From positions 1 to 20,775 of the forward strand of contig CAJUSB010000055.1 of assembly GCA_910589115.1 (NCBI GenBank): 20,775 nt of DNA, written 5' to 3'. This stretch comes from an uncultured Clostridia bacterium. Its GTDB lineage: Bacteria > Bacillota > Clostridia > Oscillospirales > Butyricicoccaceae. This document shows positions 14,240-20,775 of this stretch, in pieces. How positions within the stretch are numbered: position 1 is the first letter of the stretch; each line of letters opens with the position of its first letter. The notes beneath the pieces were generated by a model, which saw nothing but the letters and a program-made list of their open reading frames with translations, made no database searches and had not been told where the DNA came from. The position numbers were made by a program, and so were the translations under genes.

Positions 14240-14440
14240 TTACTTTGCCGCAAGCTGGAGCTCGCGGAGAACGGTGTTGACACGCGCGATGTCGCGCTTG
14301 ACCTCAGAAATCTTGTTGACGTTTTCCAGCTGGTTGGTCGCATGCTGAAGCCGCAGGTTAAAGAGGTCCTTCTTCAGCTCGCCGAGCTTGGTCGTCAGCT
14401 CCTCGGCCGACAGCTCTCTAATCTCTTTTGCCTTCATCAT
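14240..14440 (-). CDS. rpmC: 50S ribosomal protein L29
   Basis: L29 is a small helical protein at the exit tunnel, near the binding site of trigger factor. The protein is 66 residues with KEIRELSAEELTTKLGELKKDLFNLR and the conserved ISEVKRDIARVNTVL. Two tandem ATG codons (14440 and 14437) overlap the rplP stop codon; the first overlaps by four bases. Translation is therefore probably coupled to rplP. Confidence 0.96.
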   Translation of the reverse strand: MMKAKEIRELSAEELTTKLGELKKDLFNLRLQHATNQLENVNKISEVKRDIARVNTVLRELQLAAK

Positions 14441-14865
14441 CCTTCACCACCATTCTTGGTCTCTCGGGTCACGAACTTGGTCTTGACCGGCAGCTTATGG
14501 CTTGCCAGACGCAGCGCCTCGCGGGCAATTTCCTCAGATACCCCCGCGATCTCAAACAGCACGCGGCCGGGCTTGACGACCGCTACCCAATACTCGGGCG
14601 AGCCCTTACCGGAACCCATTCGGGTCTCGGCAGGCTTCTGCGTAACCGGCTTGTCAGGGAAAATCTTGATCCATACCTGGCCGCCGCGCTTGATATAACG
14701 GGTCATGGCGATACGGGCTGCCTCGATCTGATTCGAGGTGATCCATGCCGGTTCGGTCGCCGCGATGCCAAAATCACCATAGGCGACGAAGTTGCCGCGG
14801 GTTGCCTTGCCTTTCAGGCGGCCTCTGTGTACGCGGCGGTATTTCACTCTCTTGGGGAGCAGCAT
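14437..14865 (-). CDS. rplP: 50S ribosomal protein L16
   Basis: L16 lies near the peptidyl transferase centre and the A-site tRNA. The protein is 142 residues and starts MLLPKRVKYRRVHRGRLKG. Further motifs are RYIKRGGQVWIKIFPDKPVT and RMGSGKGSPEYWVAVVKPG. Its ATG overlaps the rpsC stop codon (TAATG). Confidence 0.98.
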   Translation of the reverse strand: MLLPKRVKYRRVHRGRLKGKATRGNFVAYGDFGIAATEPAWITSNQIEAARIAMTRYIKRGGQVWIKIFPDKPVTQKPAETRMGSGKGSPEYWVAVVKPGRVLFEIAGVSEEIAREALRLASHKLPVKTKFVTRETKNGGEG

Positions 14866-15641
14866 TAGCGGTTGCCTCCTTCCTGCTGGCGGGGCGCACG
14901 GCGGTCTCCGCGGTCGTTCCTGCGGCGGCGGTCGCCGTCACGGCGGTCACGACGGTCGCGGCGCTCAAACGCCGGCTTCGGCGCCTCGATCGAACGGCCC
15001 AGACGCGGTCCGCCCGTCAGTACCTCACCCTTGTAAATCCATACCTTGCAGCCGATCTTGCCGTAGGTCGTATTGGCCTCTGCAAAGCCATAGTCAATGT
15101 CGGCACGCAGGGTCTGCAGCGGGATGGTGCCCTCATGGTAATGCTCGGTACGCGCGATTTCCGCGCCGCCCAGGCGGCCCGAGCAGCAGGTCTTGATGCC
15201 CTTCGCGCCCATGCGCATTGCACGGCCCATCGACTGCTTCATCGCGCGGCGGAAGGAAATACGCTTTTCAAGCTGCGCCGCAATATTCTCCGCTACCAGC
15301 TGCGCGTTGGTGTCGGGGTTCTTGATTTCGATAATATTGATTTTCACCGGCTTGCCGATGCGCTTGGCAACGTCCGCCTGGAGCTTCTCAATCTCCGCGC
15401 CGCCCTTGCCAATGACCTGGCCCGGCTTTGCGCACTGGATGAAAATGCGCACTTCCTTATTCGTCCGCTCGATCTCAATGGCCGGTACGCCTGCGCCGAA
15501 CAGACGCTTTTTGAGATATTCACGGATATCATGGTCCTCCACGAGGAGGTCGCCGAACTCATTGTCCTTTGCGAACCAACGGGAATCCCAATTCTTAATA
15601 ACGCCCACACGGAGCCCGTGCGGATTAACCTTCTGGCCCAT
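14865..15641 (-). CDS. rpsC: 30S ribosomal protein S3, with basic C-terminal tail
   Basis: S3 is at the mRNA entry tunnel and helps in mRNA unwinding. The protein is 258 residues, longer than the typical 210-230. Family features are MGQKVNPHGLRVGVIKNWDS and the KH-domain GXXG loop VIGKGG. About 30 extra residues at the C-terminus are Arg/Asp-rich (RRDRRDGDRRRRNDRGDRR), low-complexity and likely flexible. It starts 14 nt after rplV. Confidence 0.97.
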   Translation of the reverse strand: MGQKVNPHGLRVGVIKNWDSRWFAKDNEFGDLLVEDHDIREYLKKRLFGAGVPAIEIERTNKEVRIFIQCAKPGQVIGKGGAEIEKLQADVAKRIGKPVKINIIEIKNPDTNAQLVAENIAAQLEKRISFRRAMKQSMGRAMRMGAKGIKTCCSGRLGGAEIARTEHYHEGTIPLQTLRADIDYGFAEANTTYGKIGCKVWIYKGEVLTGGPRLGRSIEAPKPAFERRDRRDRRDGDRRRRNDRGDRRAPRQQEGGNR

Positions 15642-15655
15642 TGTTTACCCTCCTC

Positions 15656-15991
15656 TTACTCTTTCTCTGCCACGACAACGGTCACGTGCGACGTGCGCTT
15701 CAGGATGCGGAATGCGCGTCCCTGCGCGCGCGGCATAACGCGCTTCATCACAGGGCCGGGCGCTACGTGCACTTCCTTGACGTACAGGTCGCCGCCGTCC
15801 ATATTGAAGTTGTTTTCAGCGTTGGCCATTGCGCTCTTGAGCAGCTTGGCCATGACCTCTGAGGCAGCCTTCGGAGTATTCTGGATGATTGCCATGGCCT
15901 CGTTCGCGTCCTTGCCGCGGATGAGGTCACAGATCAGCTTCATCTTGCGGGGGGTCATGCGGACGTTCCTTACGATCGCTTTTGCTTCCAT
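15656..15991 (-). CDS. rplV: 50S ribosomal protein L22
   Basis: L22 lines the peptide exit tunnel; mutations in its loop cause macrolide resistance in other bacteria. The protein is 111 residues, starting MEAKAIVRNVRMTPRKMKLI. It has the conserved long loop segment with MKRVMPRAQGRAFRILKRTSH. The frame extends upstream into rpsS, but the ATG at 15991 gives family length and has a GGGGAGG upstream. Confidence 0.97.
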   Translation of the reverse strand: MEAKAIVRNVRMTPRKMKLICDLIRGKDANEAMAIIQNTPKAASEVMAKLLKSAMANAENNFNMDGGDLYVKEVHVAPGPVMKRVMPRAQGRAFRILKRTSHVTVVVAEKE

Positions 15992-16007
15992 GTTTCCTTG
16001 CCTCCCC

Positions 16008-16289
16008 TTACTTGCCGTTGTTGGAGGTTTTGCTGCCCGCGTGCCCTCTGTAGGTGCGGGTCGGCGCAAACTCACCCAGCTTATGGCCGACCATGTCCTC
16101 GGTCACATAGACCGGTACATGCTTGCGGCCGTCGTGTACAGCAAAGGTATGCCCGACAAATTCGGGAAAAATCGTAGAGGCGCGCGACCAGGTCTTGAGG
16201 ACCTTCTTTTCGCCGCTCTCATTCATTGCGGTAACCCTTTTGTAAAGCTCAGGAGCCACAAAGGGGCCTTTTTTAACGCTTCTGCCCAT
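16008..16289 (-). CDS. rpsS: 30S ribosomal protein S19
   Basis: S19 lies in the 30S head with S13 near the A site. The protein is 93 residues, with MGRSVKKGPFVAPELYKRV and the signature FVGHTFAVHDGRKHVPVYVTEDMVGHKLGEFAPTR region; no residue landmark is missing. AAGGAG precedes the ATG, 18 nt after rplB. Confidence 0.98.
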   Translation of the reverse strand: MGRSVKKGPFVAPELYKRVTAMNESGEKKVLKTWSRASTIFPEFVGHTFAVHDGRKHVPVYVTEDMVGHKLGEFAPTRTYRGHAGSKTSNNGK

Positions 16290-16307
16290 ATTTCCTGTCT
16301 CCTTTCC

Positions 16308-17138
<831 letters not shown>

Positions 17139-17239
17139 AGTGGTGTTTCAACTCCTTAAATCCTGTTCCTTATCGGGGTGTCTTCCCCATAACTGCGCGG
17201 ATGACCGCGCGGCCTCCGTTCTGTCCGGAAAGCCCTGTT

Positions 17240-17533
17240 TTAGGCCATGTTCTCGAAGATTTCGATCTTCTTGCTGTCTTCTGCCAGCGTAACAACAGCC
17301 TTCTTGACCGCCGGGGTCTTGCCGACGTGAACGCCCATGCGCTTCCACTTGCCGGGCAGCTTGATGGTGTTGACCTTCTTGACCTTTACGCCGAAAATCT
17401 CCTCCACAGCCTTGCGGATCTCGATCTTGTTCGCGTCACGGGCAACCTCAAACACGTATTTGTTATTCTCCAGCCCCGCCATCGACTGCTCGGTGATGAC
17501 AGGCCGCCGGATAATGTCATATGCGAATTTCAT
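17240..17533 (-). CDS. rplW: 50S ribosomal protein L23
   Basis: L23 is the docking site at the tunnel exit for trigger factor and SRP. The protein is 97 residues, with YDIIRRPVITEQSMAGLE and the IRKAVEEIFGVKVKKVNTI segment typical of the family. Its ATG overlaps the rplD stop codon by one base (TAATG), and GAGGAGGT is located within the end of rplD. Confidence 0.97.
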   Translation of the reverse strand: MKFAYDIIRRPVITEQSMAGLENNKYVFEVARDANKIEIRKAVEEIFGVKVKKVNTIKLPGKWKRMGVHVGKTPAVKKAVVTLAEDSKKIEIFENMA

Positions 17534-18159
17534 TACGCGTAAACCTCCTCGATCTTAGCCACAGCCGCCTTGTCGATGATGAACTTGTCGGCATTCAGGA
17601 TGTCGTACACGCACAGCGTGCTGGCAATCGTGGTGCGCACGCCCGGGATATTGGCCGCCGACTTCACGACGTTCACACGCACCTCGGGGGTGACGACCAG
17701 GCTCTTCGTGCCCTGCGCGTCAATCGCTTTCAGGAAGCCCGCAAAATTCTTGGTCTTGATCTCGCCCAGGTCAAGGCCGTCAATGACAACGATCTCGCCT
17801 GCTGCCGCCTTCGCGCTCAGCGCCGAACGCAGTGCCAGACGGCGGGTCTTCTTATTGATGGAATAGCGGTAGCTTCTCGGCTTGGGGCCCAGCGCAATGC
17901 CGCCGTGCGTCCACTGGGGGGAGCGGATGGAGCCCTGACGCGCACGGCCCGTGCCCTTCTGCCGCCACGGCTTGATGCCGCCGCCGCGTACCTCCGCACG
18001 GGTCAGCGTGGACTGTGTCCCCTGCCGGCGGTTTGCCAGATGGTTCTTTACTGCCGCGTGCATGACCGGCACATTGGGCTCAATGCCGAAGACTGCCGCG
18101 TTCAGCTCCATTTCGCCGGTCTTCTCGCCGGACATATTATATACTGCTACTGTAGGCAT
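17533..18159 (-). CDS. rplD: 50S ribosomal protein L4
   Basis: L4 has a globular domain and a long loop that lines the exit tunnel. In E. coli it represses the S10 operon at transcription and translation; in Firmicutes an L4 leader in front of rpsJ is also known. The protein is 208 residues. The tunnel loop RGGGIKPWRQKGTGRARQGS is at about 62-82. GGAGG precedes the ATG, 18 nt after rplC. An L4 protein suited to bind a leader would be relevant for the long non-coding stretches in front of rpsJ and rplC. Confidence 0.98.
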   Translation of the reverse strand: MPTVAVYNMSGEKTGEMELNAAVFGIEPNVPVMHAAVKNHLANRRQGTQSTLTRAEVRGGGIKPWRQKGTGRARQGSIRSPQWTHGGIALGPKPRSYRYSINKKTRRLALRSALSAKAAAGEIVVIDGLDLGEIKTKNFAGFLKAIDAQGTKSLVVTPEVRVNVVKSAANIPGVRTTIASTLCVYDILNADKFIIDKAAVAKIEEVYA

Positions 18160-18177
18160 ATCTGTTTCCTCCTCCCG

Positions 18178-18876
18178 TTACTTTCTCGCCGATGCCTTCT
18201 GCGGGTTCTTGCTGACGCCAGCTGCCGGGCCCTTGGCAATCGGATTCTTCTTGACGGTATCCTTCAGGAACACGATGCCGCCCTTCGGGCCGGGAACTGC
18301 GCCGCGCACGGCAATCATATTCAGCGCGGGGTCTACCTTGACTACGTCAAGATTCTGCACCGTTACCTGCTCGCTGCCGAGATGGCCAGGCATCATTTTG
18401 CCCTTCATGATCTTGGACGGGTCAGAGCACGCGCCCATGGAACCCTGATGGCGGTGCATCGGGCCTGCGCCGTGGCTCATCGGGGAGCGGCCTGCATTCC
18501 AGCGCTTGATAACGCCTGCATAGCCCTTGCCCTTGGAAATGCCGGTTACATCAACGTAATCGCCCTCAGCAAATACGTCAGCGCCGAGCACATCGCCCAC
18601 CTGAAAGACCGAGCAGTCCTTGAGGCGGAACTCCTTGAGGTACTTTTTCAGTGCGTCGCCCGCCTTTTTCAGATGGCCGAGCTCAGGCTTGTTCAGCTTG
18701 CGCTCCTGCACGTCCTCAAAACCAAGCTGGATGGCGTCATAGCCTTCCTTCTCGGCGGTCTTGACCTGGGTAACGACGCAGGGGCCAGCCTCGATAACGG
18801 TCACGGGGATGACCTTGCCCTCAGCGTCAAAGATCTGTGTCATACCGATCTTCTTGCCGATGATTGCTTTCTGCAT
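18178..18876 (-). CDS. rplC: 50S ribosomal protein L3
   Basis: L3 starts 50S assembly and reaches the peptidyl transferase centre. The protein is 232 residues, slightly longer than the typical 205-220, mainly from a basic Ala/Lys-rich C-terminal tail. It starts MQKAIIGKKIGMTQIFD. The central loop includes SHGAGPMHRHQGSMGAC and KGKMMPGHLG. GGAGG precedes the ATG. It is separated from rpsJ by 286 nt, much more than usual. Confidence 0.98.
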   Translation of the reverse strand: MQKAIIGKKIGMTQIFDAEGKVIPVTVIEAGPCVVTQVKTAEKEGYDAIQLGFEDVQERKLNKPELGHLKKAGDALKKYLKEFRLKDCSVFQVGDVLGADVFAEGDYVDVTGISKGKGYAGVIKRWNAGRSPMSHGAGPMHRHQGSMGACSDPSKIMKGKMMPGHLGSEQVTVQNLDVVKVDPALNMIAVRGAVPGPKGGIVFLKDTVKKNPIAKGPAAGVSKNPQKASARK

Positions 18877-19162
18877 AGTTTATTCCTCCTTATAAGGTTA
18901 TTGGTTGGCCCGTGCATTGGGCTCACGGGGCAACTTGACCCTGCCGCGCGGATCGCGGCCAGGTGCAAACGGCGGGATAGGTTCATCCTGCCGCTTGTTT
19001 GTAATGAAATAACGGAGCGCCTTAGACCTTGTATTCACAAAGATGGCAATCGCGAAAGTGCGCGGCTGACAGTCTGTGAAAACAGGTTTTTAGTATCTGT
19101 TTCAATAGATATTCCAGCAGGAAAGCCCGATGGGCCCTGTTTGGAAAACATGAAGCAGGTTT
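18877..19162 (-). promoter_or_regulatory. Structured rpsJ-rplC intergenic region, candidate r-protein control element
   Basis: Three hairpins follow one another before rplC on the transcribed strand: GGCAGGAT/ATCCCGCC with one mismatch (18971-18992), GCCGCG/CGCGGC (18943-18959) and CCCGTG/CACGGG (18909-18929). A self-complementary CCTTATAAGG includes part of the rplC ribosome binding site. No gene with a convincing ribosome binding site is present. The region might control L3/L4 synthesis. I cannot match it to a known leader. Confidence 0.4.
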
Positions 19163-19474
19163 TTACAGCTTGATTTCGATATCAACGCCCGCCGGGAGGT
19201 CAAGGCTCATCAGGCTTTCGACCGTCTTCTGTCCCGGGTTCAGGATGTCGATCAGACGCTTGTGCGTGCGGCGCTCAAACTGCTCGCGGCTATCCTTATA
19301 TTTATGGACAGCGCGGAGAATCGTAATAATCTCACGCTCGGTCGGCAGCGGGATCGGGCCGGATACCTTCGCGCCGGTGCGCTTGGCTGCCTCTACGATC
19401 TTCTCGGCGCTCTGGTCGATCAGCTCGTGGTCGTATGCCTTCAGGCGGATACGGATTCTTTCTGCATTTGCCAT
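19163..19474 (-). CDS. rpsJ: 30S ribosomal protein S10 (NusE)
   Basis: S10 is a 30S head protein and, as NusE, a partner of NusB and NusG in transcription antitermination and coupling. The protein is 103 residues, starting MANAERIRIRLKAYDHELID. The loop SGPIPLPT is at about 38-45, and HKYKDSREQFERRTHKRLIDI follows. The frame extends upstream to 19573, but AGGAGG before the ATG at 19474 and the family length fix the start. It is the first gene of the supercluster. Confidence 0.98.
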   Translation of the reverse strand: MANAERIRIRLKAYDHELIDQSAEKIVEAAKRTGAKVSGPIPLPTEREIITILRAVHKYKDSREQFERRTHKRLIDILNPGQKTVESLMSLDLPAGVDIEIKL

Positions 19475-19854
19475 GGTAATTTTTCCTCCTCGTACGTTTG
19501 CCGTACATAATAATTGTAATCGGCCCGTTCGGAGAGAAACTGCAACCCCGCCCCGCGTATCGCGGCAGGGCATGAAAATAACCGGAGGCGCACCTGTAGT
19601 GCCTCAAACCGGTCTGAAAAAACACCAGAGGTTCCGGCCATCGGCCTGACGGCGGTATGCCGCCGGTTCCGAATTTACGCGGGAACATTCGTGTTGCTGC
19701 CGTCCGGAAAACAGATTCACTGTCTCCGCCGGCCGATTCGCAGTTGTCTCAACCGCCCGATGATCGGACCTACTCCGCTGAAGTTACCCGGAATCCTTAT
19801 CCGGCAATCTCCAACATCATCGCATGACTGCGTCTGAAACCGCAGTGCTTACTT
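19475..19854 (-). promoter_or_regulatory. Long 5' leader of the S10 operon
   Basis: About 370 nt separate the predicted transcription start (near 19848) from rpsJ. The RNA contains several GC-rich stem-loops, for example CGGCGG/CCGCCG near 19650-19664, and the attenuator-like hairpin listed separately. No convincing gene is present. Long leaders before rpsJ in other bacteria are bound by L4. I infer a similar role from position only and cannot show the L4-binding fold. Confidence 0.45.
19581..19613 (-). terminator. Attenuator-like hairpin in the S10 leader
   Basis: Read on the minus strand, ACCG-GAGG-CAC arms pair with GTG-CCTC-CGGT to form 11 bp with small internal bulges. TTATTTTC follows directly. 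Its place, 107 nt before rpsJ, suits a regulated terminator. The stem is interrupted and the T-run is short, so this is a tentative call. Confidence 0.35.
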
Positions 19855-19883
19855 AGCATATAACAAACTCCTCCGGAAGTCAA
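19855..19883 (-). promoter_or_regulatory. S10 operon promoter
   Basis: On the minus strand TTGACT (19878-19883) is 17 nt from TATGCT (19855-19860). Directly upstream, 19887-19915, are A-tracts (A5, A5 and A8), resembling an UP element, as expected for a strong r-protein promoter. It lies at the head of the cluster. The -10 is only four of six to consensus. An alternative TATATG -10 would have a 15-nt spacer. Confidence 0.6.
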
Positions 19884-20019
19884 GGGTTTTTGTAGAAATT
19901 TTTCGCTTTTTTTTGTAAGAATCGCCGACAATGCCGGTTTCAGCCATTTACCGCCCGCTCGGCTGTCATGAGGATAATCTGCATTTCGGCTGCGCTTTGA
20001 AAAACATGCGCAAAATGGC

Positions 20020-20048
20020 TTGACAATTCCGGCTGCATACGCTATACT
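20020..20048 (+). promoter_or_regulatory. Promoter of antitoxin-like RNA, copy 1
   Basis: TTGACA (20020-20025) and TATACT (20043-20048) with 17-nt spacing form a near-consensus sigma-70-type promoter on the plus strand. It drives the short RNA that ends at the hairpin at 20106-20139. The same arrangement recurs at 20374-20402. Confidence 0.8.
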
Positions 20049-20054
20049 TGTATG

Positions 20055-20146
20055 TGCTGAAAAGCATTCATAAATCATATGCGCCGCATGGTCTTTCCAG
20101 CGGGCGAAGCCCCCCGAAGCTGCGACTTCGGGGGGCTTCTATTTCC
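20055..20146 (+). ncRNA. Candidate antitoxin RNA, copy 1
   Basis: A predicted RNA of about 90 nt runs from the promoter at 20020-20048 to a strong hairpin terminator. Near its 5' end, TTCATAAATCATATGC (20067-20082) is identical to the plus strand of the toxin start region (20250-20265), so the RNA can base-pair with the toxin mRNA over its start codons. CCGCA further on repeats the segment between the toxin ribosome binding site and start. Its 3' part overlaps the end of the convergent toxin transcript. This is the RNA II design of par/Fst loci. No protein is evident in it. Confidence 0.7.
20106..20139. terminator. Shared hairpin terminator, copy 1
   Basis: A perfect 14-bp stem, GAAGCCCCCCGAAG (20106-20119) with CTTCGGGGGGCTTC (20126-20139), closes a 6-nt loop. 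A moderately T-rich TATTTCCATTTTT follows on the plus strand. It would end the antitoxin RNA and, as the convergent toxin transcript runs into it, probably also the toxin mRNA, though no T-run follows on the minus strand. Confidence 0.7.
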
Positions 20147-20180
20147 ATTTTTGGGAGGACTTAGGCCCAGGCTTTCCGGA

Positions 20181-20267
20181 TTACTTGTCGCGATCCAGCC
20201 ATTTGCAGACCAGTCCGCAGATCAGATCCGCCACGACCGCTACTATGATTTCATAAATCATATGCAT
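20181..20267 (-). CDS. Fst-like type I toxin peptide, copy 1
   Basis: This is a 28-residue peptide of par/Fst-like design. It starts MHMIYEII, has a hydrophobic segment over about residues 4-22 (AVVADLICGLV) and a C-terminal KWLDRDK. Fst-family toxins are short membrane peptides with a central hydrophobic helix and a W-L-plus-charged tail; the Fst proline is not present here, so membership is by architecture. AAAGGGGGTG lies 6 nt before the ATG at 20267. An in-frame ATG two codons later is the alternative start. The inferred role is membrane damage when the antitoxin RNA is lost. It is too short for routine gene calling. Confidence 0.7.
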   Translation of the reverse strand: MHMIYEIIVAVVADLICGLVCKWLDRDK

Positions 20268-20313
20268 CTACCGCACCCCCTTTCCACCGGGGTATGGATA
20301 ATCCGGCGCTACC

Positions 20314-20342
20314 AGTATATCAGATTTTGCGATGGTTGTCCA
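20314..20342 (-). promoter_or_regulatory. Promoter of toxin-like gene, copy 1
   Basis: On the minus strand TGGACA (20337-20342) is 17 nt from TATACT (20314-20319). The start would be near 20307, giving about a 40-nt leader before the peptide ATG. The counterpart at 20672-20700 differs by one base in the -35 hexamer. Confidence 0.75.
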
Positions 20343-20373
20343 TCTTCTGTCGAAATTTTTGCTTTTCATCTGC

Positions 20374-20402
20374 TTGACAATTCACCCTATATACGCTATA
20401 CT
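20374..20402 (+). promoter_or_regulatory. Promoter of antitoxin-like RNA, copy 2
   Basis: TTGACA (20374-20379) and TATACT (20397-20402) are spaced 17 nt apart, identical in hexamers and spacing to copy 1 although the spacer sequence has diverged. That is a sign of selection on the promoter. Confidence 0.8.
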
Positions 20403-20408
20403 ATAGAT

Positions 20409-20503
20409 GCTGAAAAGCATTCATGAATCATATGTGCCGCATGGTTTTCCAGCGGACGAAGCCCCCCGAAGAAATGCTGCTTCTTCGGGGGGCTTCTATT
20501 TCC
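20409..20503 (+). ncRNA. Candidate antitoxin RNA, copy 2
   Basis: The second short plus-strand RNA contains TTCATGAATCATATG (20420-20434), identical to the plus strand at the start of its own toxin (20607-20621). TGCCGCA is also shared with the toxin leader. Compared with copy 1 the repeat has G instead of A at one base, as does the toxin of this copy. Confidence 0.7.
20458..20496. terminator. Shared hairpin terminator, copy 2
   Basis: A perfect 16-bp stem (20458-20473 with 20481-20496), with the same GAAGCCCCCCGAAG core as copy 1 and two extra A-T pairs, closes a 7-nt loop. The loop differs from copy 1 while the stem is kept. TATTTCC follows on the plus strand. Confidence 0.7.
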
Positions 20504-20537
20504 AGTTTCGGGAGGACTTAGGCCCTGGCTTTCCGGA

Positions 20538-20624
20538 TCACTTGTTGCGGTCCAGCCACTTGCGGATCAGTCCGCAGATTAAATCCGCCACGACCGCTGC
20601 TATGATTTCATGAATCATATGCAT
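20538..20624 (-). CDS. Fst-like type I toxin peptide, copy 2
   Basis: The second 28-residue peptide has the same length and plan as copy 1. The two differ at five positions: Tyr5 to His, Val9 to Ala, Val20 to Ile, Cys21 to Arg and Asp27 to Asn. Several third-position changes are silent, which suggests both are kept as coding sequences. The hydrophobic core AAVVADLICGLI and KWLDRNK tail remain, and AAGGGGGTG is before the ATG. The Arg at residue 21 shortens the hydrophobic stretch, so activity may differ from copy 1. Confidence 0.7.
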   Translation of the reverse strand: MHMIHEIIAAVVADLICGLIRKWLDRNK

Positions 20625-20671
20625 TTGCCGCACCCCCTTCCCACCGGGATTATGGATGATCCGGCGCTACC

Positions 20672-20700
20672 AGTATATCAGATTTTGCGATGGTTGTCTA
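20672..20700 (-). promoter_or_regulatory. Promoter of toxin-like gene, copy 2
   Basis: On the minus strand TAGACA (20695-20700) is 17 nt from TATACT (20672-20677), with start near 20665. The repeat unit ends shortly after, at TTTTTGCTT near 20722. The last 50 bases of the window hold nothing I recognise. Confidence 0.75.
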
Positions 20701-20775
20701 TCTTCTGTCGAAATTTTTGCTTCAGGGCAACAGCATTTACTTTCCGGAAATTACCATATGCAGTACGTTGGGACT

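Larger units (their letters stand above)
20020..20722. repeat. Tandem duplication of the toxin-antitoxin-like module
   Basis: Two direct copies of about 355 bp (offset 354-358 bp) start near 20020 and 20374. Promoters, hairpin stems, ribosome binding site and peptide are well kept, while spacers and loops have drifted. No third copy is visible in the window on either side. Confidence 0.85.

Noticed and set aside
18898..19038. A 46-codon minus-strand frame with GTG start ending just before the rplC ribosome binding site
   Set aside because: No ribosome binding site before the GTG, and the same bases form three hairpins, which explains the sequence better. A conserved peptide in relatives would reopen it.
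17521..19173. A 550-codon open frame on the plus strand opposite rplD and rplC
   Set aside because: It is the antisense shadow of r-protein genes with no ribosome binding site or recognisable domain.
19616..19623. T6 run in the S10 leader as a second attenuator
   Set aside because: No strong stem directly precedes the run on the minus strand.
19797..19859. A 20-codon minus-strand frame (MLSKHCGF ...) with GGAGGAG 8 nt upstream, a possible leader peptide of the S10 operon
   Set aside because: Its ATG and ribosome binding site lie inside the -10 and spacer of the predicted promoter, so that transcript could not carry them. If the promoter call is wrong, the peptide deserves a second look.
19475..20020. 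tRNA or rRNA gene in the leader region
   Set aside because: No cloverleaf, TTCGA-type T-loop or 3' CCA signal was found on either strand by eye.

Overview
This window carries the S10-spc-alpha ribosomal protein supercluster of a low- to mid-GC Firmicute, all on the minus strand and reading right to left. Gene order (S10-L3-L4-L23-L2 ... secY-adk-map-KOW-infA-L36-S13-S11-S4-rpoA-L17), zinc-binding S14, Cys-type L36, S4 without its zinc cysteines, and a KOW gene between map and infA together suggest Clostridia. The GC-rich hairpin repeats would suit an Oscillospiraceae/Butyricicoccaceae-like gut anaerobe, but the genus cannot be fixed from sequence reading alone.

Layout, left to right: 1-180, a tandem 45-bp hairpin array; 192-1259 (-), a secreted protein with a stalk-like domain behind an ECF-type promoter; 1443-1485, the likely end-of-operon terminator; 1731-4651, rplQ, rpoA, rpsD, rpsK, rpsM; 4652-5506, a repeat-filled gap; 5507-7630, rpmJ, infA, KOW gene, map, adk; 7631-7873, a repeat plus a possible internal promoter; 7874-11666, secY, rplO, rpmD, rpsE, rplR, rplF, rpsH; 11667-12488, a second repeat-filled gap with a good internal promoter; 12489-19474, rpsN back to rpsJ; 19475-19883, a long S10 leader and promoter with upstream A-tracts.

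The most striking part is the right end, 20020-20700. It holds two tandem copies of a small convergent module. Each copy has a 28-residue hydrophobic peptide gene on the minus strand with its own promoter and strong ribosome binding site. Facing it on the plus strand is a promoter for a roughly 90-nt RNA ending in a strong hairpin. The 5' part of that RNA repeats the sequence around the peptide start codon. This is the layout of par/Fst-like type I toxin-antitoxin loci. The two copies differ at one base inside the repeat, and in each copy the RNA carries the base that matches its own toxin.

The core genes make the ribosome, the alpha subunit of RNA polymerase, the Sec translocon channel and housekeeping enzymes that are usually co-transcribed with them. 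The unusual feature of this operon is that two families of structured interspersed repeats interrupt it at three places and also lie after its last gene. Two or three of those interruptions are followed by promoter-like sequences, so transcription may be restarted within the cluster.
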